DNA from: Monoraphidium neglectum | Lineage: Eukaryota; Chlorophyta; Chlorophyceae; Sphaeropleales; Selenastraceae | Assembly (NCBI RefSeq): GCF_000611645.1 | Contig: NW_014012602.1 | Span: 1 to 11,777, forward strand | Reading direction: 5' to 3' | Length of the DNA stretch: 11,777 nucleotides | Shown: in pieces, positions 1 through 8,162 of the stretch | How positions within the stretch are numbered: position 1 is the stretch's first letter | How the letters are laid out: the number at the start of each line of letters is the position of its first letter | Program-made: the position numbers and the translations under genes | The notes under the pieces: generated by a model | Databases searched by the model: none | What the model saw: the letters and a program-made list of their open reading frames with translations, nothing else | What the model was told of the DNA's origin: nothing

Positions 1-2381
1 AGCGGGTGTTGGGGGGCGATGGGGGCGGGGGCGATGTGTCACTGGGATAAGAATGCGGGCGTGGGGCTTGTGTGTACGAACGAGGGGACGTGTTTCGGTG
101 TGTGTACAGGGTTGTTGTATTGAGTGGTGGGGTGATTCGCTTTTTTCGTAACAGATGGTGCGCCGCTGACCGTCAGCGTTGAGAACCACTCACCCATACA
201 CCTGCTCTCAAACTCCTCTTCCACTCCACCATGCCCATGGCTGTCTCTCTTGCGGTGCCCCGGCAGGGACCCTGGTGAGCATTCTTATCGTAGCGGCCAT
301 AGCTGAGAGCCGATCCCGCCCCATGTGCCACCTTCCCTTTGGCACACACCCGTTCTTGCTGCGGGCGCCGTCCCCAAAACGCCAGCACCAAGTGTGAAGA
401 CTTTCGTGCTGCAATCACCTGTCCTCATCGTTGAGCACCCACCAGCCCGCCCACCCACCGGAAAATTCACCTCCACACTACGCACCTGCTCCTTGACCCT
501 TTTTGCTCCTGTTCACTCCTGATCACCGCAGCACTACATGGCCCCGGAGGTACTCAACTGCCCCCTCAAGGACGACCCCCAGGAGAACAAGGGTGGGCAC
601 ACATCCCACTGCTCAAGCGCCTGCCCCCTCCTTTCCTGCAGCCCCACCGCGCGCCTGCAGCCTGGCCACTGCTTGCGCCGTGTGCGTGTGTATCATATGC
701 ATGATGCCGGATGATTTCACAGGCCCCCCTACAAACGGTCCTCTGGGACTTGTGTGCTTCTCATGCAGCTTCATCTGACCAAAAGCAAGCACGCAAAGCC
801 GCCATTGATCCCGCTCGCTCATGCGCGCCTACCTGCCCGCCGGCGCCGACGCGCCGCCGTCCTCTCGACTTCCAGAGATCAAGCGCCTGCACTACACAAG
901 CAGCGTAGACACGTGGGCCGTCGGCTGCCTCGCGTTTGAGCTGGTGGGCTCATGGGGGCCTGGGAGGGCGGGGTTTGCCAGCTGTTGGGCGGAAGATACA
1001 ATCTGTCAAGGCACTGGCGCGGTCCATTAACCCGCAGCCGGGTCAGCCCTGCTCGGCCGACTGCTCTCAAGTACTGTTTGTATATTCTGGCATCACATAG
1101 TCGCATCTGCAGCTCGGCGCGTGCGACTGTGATTGCGCAGCCTTGGTTCCACCGCCAGCCAGCAGCTGTTGCCCCTGATCTCGGGGGCTCGGTCACTGCG
1201 GCATTCGACCCGCATCGCCGTCCAATGGAGTCCATGCGCCGCACGTGACCGCAGACCGTGGGCTTCCCGCCCTTCATCGCTGAGAAGACCGCTGACATCA
1301 CCGCCCGCATCCAGGCTGGCAAAGTAAGCCAATTGATTTGTTGTCCGCCTCTTGCAATACTGATATAGATTGTTACTTATGATGAGTTGGCGTGCACTAC
1401 TGATATAGATAGTTGATAATGTGCAATGCCTGCGCATGGGTGTGCCGGCAGCCACCTAGCTATCCCTCACGCCGAAGGCACGCCCCACGGTCCCCACTAA
1501 CGCCACACCCAGCTCAGATTTTGCTCACCCTTGACATAATGAAAGCTTTTCCGATACGACCTCCCTTATCACTCAACCCTTGTTGTGATCGCGTGATTGT
1601 GGAATTCGAAACGGCAGGTGCAGTACCCCTCAAAGATGAGCGAGGAGCAGCGCGACTTTGTGGACTGGGCGCTGCAGCGCAACCCCGCGGACAGGCCCAC
1701 TGTGGCGGAGCTGCTGCAGCACCCCTGGATTACGCTGCACCAGGTGCGTCCTAGGATTCAGATCAGAATTGTTGCAGGATCCCTCGGTCGCCCGCTTCTG
1801 GAGCCATCCAGGCGCTCTCGGGTCACCATGCGCGCACAGCATTCGCAGCACCAGCACTGACAGCACCAAAAGCAGCAACATCAGAAGCCTTGATAACGGC
1901 CACGCACCTTGCCGGCAAGTGCATGCTCTGCAAGCAGCCCTGTGGCGTTGGCGCGCAAACGCGACCCCTCCCGCCGGCTGGTGTCCTGCTTGCATGCGAC
2001 CTGAGGCGGTGTGCGGCGTGCCCTCCACGCCCCAGTAATGCGTCGAGTGTCAGCAATGCCCCCAACCAAAGCAAAGCAGCGTACCTCCGCTGCCGCCGCG
2101 CTTTGAGGGCGGGGGAAAGAAGAGCGACACCGTGCCCCTCGTGCACGCACGCACGCGGCGCCCGCCCACAGCGCTCTCACGCCCCCACACCCGCCCATTT
2201 GCCTCATACCCACGCGCAGAGGCGCAATTCCCAGCGCAACATCGGCGGCTCCGGGGACGGCAGCAGCGGCAACAGCGACGGTGCCGCCGCGGCGGGCCGC
2301 GCGGCCAGGGCGGCGGCGGGCCGCGCGGTGAGCTCGCGCAACCTCAACACGGGCTCCCACAGGGCAGGCGGCAGCCGTTAA
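1..2381 (+). CDS. Aurora-like (CALK-type) Ser/Thr protein kinase, 3' part, at least six exons
   Basis: C-terminal half of a protein kinase catalytic domain plus a tail; the ATP-binding lobe and catalytic loop lie upstream of the window. Exons read: 532-592, 876-943, 1255-1323, 1618-1743 and 2220-2381 (TAA), all with GT-AG borders and matching phases. A short piece ending at 274 (GGACCCTG, then gtgagc) would supply GTL just before HYMAPEV, but its 5' border is unclear. Visible landmarks are the activation-segment end HYMAPEVL, the F-helix SSVDTWAVGCLAFEL, then VGFPPF, and the subdomain XI arginine in NPADRPTVAELLQHPWI. The stretch NCPLKDDPQENKE between APE and the F-helix resembles algal Aurora-like/CALK kinases, which in Chlamydomonas are linked to flagellar regulation; that role is not shown here. 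The last exon encodes a 53-residue Ala/Gly/Ser/Arg-rich tail. Introns of 294-476 bases at 944-1254, 1324-1617 and 1744-2219 hold no recognised gene. The kinase call is firm; the subfamily is less so. Confidence 0.85.
1350..1413. repeat. Two-copy 21-bp near-direct repeat inside a kinase intron
   Basis: The 12-mer actgatatagat occurs at 1359-1370 and again at 1399-1410, exactly 40 bases apart. Flanking bases are also shared, giving about 19 matches over 21 (gcaatac/gcactac before, tgtt/agtt after). The segment is more AT-rich than its surroundings. It lies in the intron 1324-1617. It could be a small insertion remnant or a local duplication; nothing shows a function. Confidence 0.6.
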
Positions 2382-2524
2382 GGGGAGCTGGTTGCAACAA
2401 GGCCCATCGCGGGTGGCGTGCATTTGCGCTGCGTTTGGCAGTCGCGGGCGTTCAGCGAGAGGCTGGGACAATTGTGGCTGCCAGGACTCTTGAACTTCCT
2501 TTACGCAATGGGTCGGGATTGAAG

Positions 2525-2592
2525 GGCAAGGGCAGGGGCACCACGCTTCAAGGGGACAGGCAAGGGCAGGGGCGCCACTCTTCAAAGGGACG
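2525..2592. repeat. 34-bp tandem repeat, two copies
   Basis: Positions 2525-2558 and 2559-2592 are head-to-tail copies of a G-rich 34-mer beginning ggcaagggcaggggc, with about 30 of 34 bases identical. They lie roughly 150 bases after the kinase stop, probably in its 3' UTR. A weaker, partial echo (ttgaaaggggcggcac) follows at about 2620. It looks like simple local duplication. Confidence 0.75.
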
Positions 2593-3143
2593 GCAGCAGT
2601 GTTCTTGCGCGTGCGCCGATTGAAAGGGGCGGCACTGGTTGAATTTGAGTCGACACCGTCAGGACAGGCAACTGGCCTGAAGTGACTCGGGCAGCTACGA
2701 CATCCATGGTGCCGTTTTTATACTTGATTCTTATTGTGATGTTGATGTGACACACGGCGCCGTCAATACATTCCAGCAAGGCGCGTTCACATTCGAGGCA
2801 AGCAGCCGCCTCAATTTTAATTTCACCTGACCCCAGTGCATGAGCGCGCCCAGTCAAGACTCCATTGCGAGTAGCAAAACGGGTAACCAACAGCATTTCG
2901 AGGCACATTTGACTGCCGAAACCCACTTCATTTAATGTTCCTGGCTTTGCGCATGTGCAGCAGTGATCCAGCTGCCGGTACGGTAGTAATGCAGCGGCGG
3001 CAGGTGCACGATCACCAGACCGCTCGCCCGAGTTCAAGACCGGCCCAAGTCCGTTGCAGTTTATTGACGTTTATTTCTACCTCAACGCTTGGGCGACCCG
3101 AGCTGTGTCAGAATGGCGTCCTTGCTGCTGAGATCTGGCAGGC

Positions 3144-3181
3144 CTCAGCCGCCAGGCGGCTGAGCACCGCTTTTCAGCGGT
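3144..3181. repeat. Two adjacent hairpins, the second shaped like a histone 3' stem-loop
   Basis: Positions 3144-3153 (ctcagccgcc) and 3155-3164 (ggcggctgag) are perfect inverted repeats around one base. One base later, 3166-3181 reads ACCGCT TTTC AGCGGT: a perfect 6-bp stem with a 4-base TTTC loop. Replication-dependent histone mRNAs end in a 16-base element of the same geometry, including the inner CTTTTCAG. No histone reading frame lies upstream, so the resemblance may be chance. Confidence 0.7.
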
Positions 3182-4296
3182 AAAGCACTATCACACGTCA
3201 CACTATGCACCCTGATGATGGACGAACCCACTAGGGTGTCGGTCTCAGTGATCACGCGGCCAGATCGCCCTCAACTCGTATCCCTGCATCGCCTGCCCAC
3301 TCTTGGCGTGGCTATCGGCATCCAGAGGGCCCCGAACTCTTGATGTATCCGCGCAGACGCTTGAACAGTCGTTGCAGGTTGCGACGGCTTGCCGCCGGCG
3401 AGCCGCCGCTGCAGCGACCCGCCGCCGCCCCTGGCTGCCATCACCATCCGTGTGAGTAGGGCTTTTGTATGACAAAGGGTGCTTGCGTTGTTGTCTGCCC
3501 AGTGCAGGCCACCAGCCCTGGCTAAAAAGCAGAGGGCGTCAGCGCATGTGGCGTGTGCCATGACGCGCCCTCTCGTCCATGCCAGGCAAAGCAGCTGCGG
3601 GACGGCAAAATGGGTGAGGCGCGCCCCAATTCATTGGGTGACGGCTCAATCCACGGCCCCTCATTCTCTAACAACAGGTTTCTCTGCATTCCTGCCTTCC
3701 CTTCCTAGCTGGGTGAATGACAATGTCGCCGCATGTTTCACTTACGCGGGCCCGGATGCTTGCACCCTCGACTCTGCTGCTGTTGCAGGCCCCACCGGTG
3801 GCCCCGCCAACCTGTGAAGGTCAGGGTCATCTACCAACAGACGCCCAGAAGTTCAAACGTGAGCAGGGCCGTGTGATGTCCCCGGTGCATGCTGTCCTCC
3901 GTGCATGCTGCCCCGACTCAAGCGTCCCTGCGCCACATAGTACGAGATCTATTGCTCAGGGCTGTGAGGATACACCTTTCCTATTCACCGTGACGAGACT
4001 TTCACCTCCTACTCATTCTGAGCCCTGTTGTGGTGTGTGCCCCCTTGTGTGCCACCCCGCCCTTTGTGCAGCCGACCGCGCCTGTTGTCGTTATTGCACG
4101 TCGACGTCCGTCCTGCTCTCGATGCCCTCTAGGCCATTCCCCACACCTCTCACGCAGGCATTTACTCTGGTTCACCACTCGCAGGGCAAAACTCGTGACC
4201 CCTGATACTGCACCAATGTCAATGCGGCTGCATTGATCAAGGCTGTTTGTGCCTTGCACGTTGCCCAGAACAGAGCTGGATTATGCCACGTCTGCA

Positions 4297-4320
4297 TTAC
4301 ACTAGCGCGCTAGCGTGTAA
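4297..4320. terminator. Candidate two-way polyadenylation element (TGTAA on both strands)
   Basis: TTACA at 4297-4301 is TGTAA on the minus strand and TGTAA at 4316-4320 is on the plus strand. They flank the perfect 12-bp palindrome CTAGCGCGCTAG (4302-4313). TGTAA is the usual poly(A) signal in Chlamydomonas and relatives. The minus copy lies about 310 bases past the PETN stop, a reasonable 3' UTR length. The plus copy could serve the kinase or an unrecognised gene between them. This is inference from motif and position. Confidence 0.45.
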
Positions 4321-4612
4321 AAATGCAAATGCGGTTCCCTCGTGTCAAATGTCAGGTCGTTGGCTCGGGGAACGGGTGCCGGTGGGCGTGTCAATGCGTC
4401 AAATGGGCGCACTGTGCCAGGCCACATCAACCCCTACTGACCGTGCCAGCAGTCGCTCGGCTGCTGTGCTGCGCTTTCCCGCCCAAGGCCGCTGCTGCCA
4501 GCCGCCCGACCGCCACGCCCTGCGGCCATGCACGCATGCGCCAGAGAAGCTGCTGCCATGGGTGCCGCCGCTGCTATGCCTCTGCTCTCAAAATGCTGGG
4601 CAGTGTGGGGCT

Positions 4613-5371
4613 TTACATGCCGGAGCGGCCCCAGACAACAAGGGACAGGGAGAAGGAGAACATGACAGCGGTGGCTGCCCACCCGATCTGCACGATGGCG
4701 GGCTCGCCCTGTGTGTCAATGGAGTGGGGAGGGTGTGGGTGAGGTCCTCTTGTCCAAGCGGAGCTCCATGTCAAAACACATCCCACTGCCAGTAGATCCG
4801 CTGGGTGGAACCAGCAGCAATCCGTGTCGACAACCTGCTGACGACAGCCCAGAACAAGATGCTGGGCTGGCAAAGCAGAAGCGGGCGGCTGGGCTGTGCT
4901 ACTACAGGATGGCAGTGGCAGCGAGCAGCGCCTGTGGCGCCGGCGCCGCAGCTGCTGCCGCCGAATCCGGGTCGTGGAATTATGCAATGATAATCGTCTG
5001 GTTATCGCCAATCGAAGTGCGTTCGGTGGCCCGCGCAATCACCTCGGCCATCATGAAGGCCTCCTGAGCGGCCTGCGCGGCCTGAGGCACCGCCAGCGCC
5101 AGGACGGAGGCACTCGCAGCAAAGCTGGCCACCGCAGCCTGCGCAGAGCCAATGGATGGATTGTCAGGCCTCGAAACAGATCGTCTGCAGTGCCCCGGCG
5201 TGCTCCGTGAAAGCACGTCTGTCTCAGCCGGATGCAACAGCCTACTATCTGACGCACCTTGTTGCTCTGAGCGGAGGCGCGCACCACCAGAGGGCGCACG
5301 GCCGCGCGAGCGGGCGCGATGGCCCTCTTGCTGGCCACACGGGCGCAGGCAGCCTTCTGAGCGAGAGCCAT
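4613..5371 (-). CDS. PETN: PetN, cytochrome b6f complex subunit (nuclear precursor)
   Basis: PetN is the smallest single-span subunit of the cytochrome b6f complex in the thylakoid membrane, which passes electrons from plastoquinol to plastocyanin. Three phase-0 exons give a 101-residue precursor. Exon 1 (5371-5258) encodes MALAQKAACARVASKRAIAP and 18 more residues, rich in Ala and Arg with no acids, typical of a chloroplast transit peptide. Exon 2 (5138-5043) encodes a hydrophobic Ala-rich segment, ASFAASASVLALAVPQAAQA, like a thylakoid-transfer signal with Ala-x-Ala sites. Exon 3 (4708-4613, TAA) encodes 31 residues starting GEPAIVQIGW and ending VVWGRSGM, matching the mature Chlamydomonas PetN as I remember it (which has Cys after WAAT and final Leu; here Ala and Met). 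The start context is acaaaATGG. Introns are 119 and 334 bases. Downstream TGTAA lies at 4301-4297. The neighbouring Nudix gene is divergent. Confidence 0.95.
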
Positions 5372-7304
5372 TTTGTCAGTGGGATGTGACTCTGAGGTGT
5401 GGATGTGGTAGCAAAGCGTGGATTTGTATGGGGAAGAACTCAGGTGCCTGCAGGCTGACGGGTTGCTGCCCACGGGACACTCAGGCCTGGTCAATGATCG
5501 TGTAGATCAGGATCTGTCGCAATTTTTATTGCGTTGTTTGCGGTTGCGTGGGAGGCCGATCAGCACGGTCTTCGAGATGTCGTAAATGTGATGGCAATGC
5601 TTGTCTACACAGGAAGGCAGGCACCCCGAGCGTCTATTTTCAGGATCATAGTACAAGAAAATCGACATCAATCTGGTGTGCGTGACAGCTTGAATGGGAG
5701 ATGTTAGGGCCATGTGCCGCCTCCATTCAGTTGCGCATGCCGCAGCGCCGGCTATCGGCACGTTCACTTACACGACATGCAACAGCCTATTTGTGAAGGT
5801 CACAATGCGTGATGAGGCACGCGGGGCTGCCATGCCAGGGGCCGGGCAATTTATGGGGGTGTTGGGGGGCGGCGAGGCCTGCACCCAGTTCGCAGCGGGC
5901 CCTGTTTCAACCATTTTCACGCGTTCCGGAGAGTGCTTGCAAGTCGTGCTGGTCGTCGATCCACGCTGGAGGTTTATGAGATGTCGAAACTTGTGCAGGA
6001 GTACACCTTGGTGCCAGAGCGGCGCCAAGGAGGAAAGTCGTGCAATGTGACAGGGCTGCTTGTGCTGTGTCATGCGGCCAGCCCTGTTTACCTGCACATG
6101 CATGAAGGCGTGCACATACATGCATGACGTGCGCGCGTGCGTGCGTGTGTGTGTGATGTGCGTGACGTGTGCGTGCGTGCGTGCGTGCGTGTGTGCGTGT
6201 ATGCCCCTAGAGCGCAAGAGTTGCGCAGCCGGAGCTGCGCGCTGCTGCGCTTGCGCAGGAAGCACAACGGGCAGCATGCTTTGTCACGGCTATCGCCAAG
6301 CCCTTGCTAGTTGTAACCGGGAACAACAGCCAGCGCAGCACCAGTTTTGCCACCACGACCTGCGGTGCGATGTGAAACTTGAGCAGCAGCGCGGGCAGTG
6401 TCGGCAGTGACTCACTGCATCGAATAATGCGAGCGCCGGGGGTGCCACCGCCGATGCCGGCAACTGCGATGATGATGGGGGTGTCGACAGCAGCGACGGC
6501 AGCGACGGGGCCCTCAGCGCATGCTGCATGCCAGACACTCGCAAGCAGCGTGGTGCGGCCACCTGCTGAGCTCGCTGCTGGTGCCAGAAGTCTGCGGTGG
6601 CGCTCCACAGCCAGTCCTAGGGTCATCCGTTGTGTGAGCCGCTGCCACAGCATACACAGAACCCAGCGGCACGGAAGCTTGGTCACTGTCGATGATATCA
6701 ATCGGGGCTGCTGTGGGAGCGGTTTTGCCGAAAAGCCTTGTTGTCGATGGGCGATGGCGAGAGCGGGCAAAGGTTCTGCGACAGCGGTCTCATTGTTGGC
6801 TGCGCACTGGCTGGACAGGAGCATAGCATGTAAGCGAATCGTCACCACATCTGGTATGACAGCCTCCAAGGTCCCACACCATGTGTGCTGAACAGCCACC
6901 CCTGGGCCAAGGTGCATCTCAGCGCACAAGCAAGCCTTCGGCTGACCGTGCCGGTCAATGCGCGTTTTTTGCACCCATTGTGAAGCGATCGGACGGCGGT
7001 GATGACGCCTGAGACACCCTTCACCTGCTATTCCTACTTCGGTGCTGGGTCCCCCAAAACACAATGACATGTGCTCCAAAAGAATGATCTGAAAGCGAGC
7101 ACGTCAGGTTGCACCGCACATTGGTCAATTGCGAAATCTTAGTTGTTTGTAGCCGCTAGTTACTCAGGCTTCTCGCGATCCCCTGTCTGAACACGGCGTC
7201 ATCACAAGCCCATGCACGCAGCTGGCAGACTAGGGGTGCGTTGCACAAAAAGTGTCCTCCAGCAAACGCTACAGTCGCGAAGGCTAGGTGTGAGGCCAAG
7301 GGCC
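5372..7304. other. 1.9 kb between divergent PETN and Nudix genes
   Basis: This must hold the PETN promoter and 5' UTR at its left end and those of the Nudix gene at its right end, but I see no clear TATA box or named element. A perfect 6-bp hairpin with a TTTT loop (CGCAAT/ATTGCG) is at 5518-5533. About 5510-5690 is AT-richer than the genes. A GT/GC microsatellite occupies 6129-6201. The longest reading frame, 7079-6207 on the minus strand (290 codons), resembles no family I know and has poor codon bias: 24 of its first 56 codons end in A or T, against 7 of 38 in PETN exon 1. I do not call it a gene. Confidence 0.6.
6129..6201. repeat. (TGCG)n/(TG)n microsatellite
   Basis: Alternating purine-pyrimidine tract made of gtgc, gtgt and gcgt units with short interruptions (gatgtg, gacgtg). 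Such GT/GC runs are common in green-algal intergenic DNA, can form Z-DNA and vary in length between strains. No reading frame through it is believable. Confidence 0.85.
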
Positions 7305-8080
7305 ATGGCACACTACCCGCACGGCCTGGTTTCGCTTAGCGGTGAGTGCTGCTCATCCTGTGACACCGCCGTGCCCACATGCTGCATGCCCCTCGCTGGC
7401 AGGCGTCCGCATGGCTTCGGCCGCAAACACAAGCTTCTTGCAGTGTATGGTATGCGCATCAGCAGCGCAGCAAGCGGCTCGCCGCCGTGGCTGTAGGGGG
7501 CGGGGCGCCGCCCCAAACACATGCAATCGGGTGCATGCATACGGTACGCACAGCCAACCCCTCACCTCTGCCGGGCACCCTTTCACCCCGATCAGGCGCC
7601 CCAATCAGCAGCGTACTTTCGCGCCTGGGGGGATTCAGGGAGGTTCCACTGGAGACCACCTCCCAATTCGTGCGCCCTGCATCAATCCTTTATGAGCTGG
7701 ATGGTGAGGCTCAAAAACCAGCCCTTGCTGCAGGCGGCATCTGGAACGAACGTGCTTTGTGGCGCAACCGTGATTTGTGGCGCCTTGCACCCTTGCGCTG
7801 CGGGCGCCGAGGGCTGGGCGTGTGCAGCGGCGGGCATAGCCAGACGCGCGGCAGCGCCGGCCCGGCGCCGCACAGCAGCCTGGGTCCAAGGCCGGCCCTC
7901 CGCCGCCGCCGCGCACGCAGGGAAGGAGCGGCGGTGGGATATAGTCAAGGCGCACGCGTCGGTGGGGGTCGTGCTGTACCATCGGGTGGGTCTCAAGGGG
8001 GCACTGGGTAGCTGCTGGGCAGCTGGCCCCGTCTGTCTGCGGCGCGAGCCCTGTTGGCAGGCAAACAGGGTCCGTGGGCG

Positions 8081-8162
<82 letters not shown>

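Larger units (their letters stand above)
2382..4296. other. 1.9 kb between the kinase stop and the PETN 3' end, no confident gene
   Basis: The first part is presumably kinase 3' UTR and holds a 34-bp tandem duplication. About 2640-3120 is more AT-rich than the flanking genes and has no recognisable product on either strand. Two adjacent hairpins sit at 3144-3181. Between 3586 and 4158 there are segments with good splice-site borders (3586-3613, and 3789-3858 ending at gtgagc), but they stay open in more than one frame and match no family I recognise. The nearest plus-strand TGTAA after the kinase is at 4316, far for a single 3' UTR, so a small unrecognised plus-strand gene here is possible. 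Confidence 0.6.

Noticed and set aside
1379..1410. Intronic C/D-box snoRNA (atgatga at 1379, ctga at 1400)
   Set aside because: The boxes are only about 15 bases apart, too close for a C/D snoRNA, and no terminal stem is seen.
1881..2585. 234-codon minus-strand open frame
   Set aside because: It overlaps the last kinase exon in antisense, is Ala/Arg-rich from GC bias, and resembles no family.
2582..3037. 151-codon minus-strand open frame
   Set aside because: No recognisable domain and no splice or poly(A) context that supports it; it lies in what is probably kinase 3' UTR and intergenic DNA.
2935..3183. 82-codon plus-strand frame ending at the histone-like hairpin
   Set aside because: Checked as a possible histone C-terminus; it does not resemble H1, H2A, H2B, H3 or H4, and no splice evidence supports it.
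5694..6050. 118-codon plus-strand frame upstream of PETN
   Set aside because: No family resemblance, the opposite strand is equally open, and there is no conserved motif or clear splice pattern.
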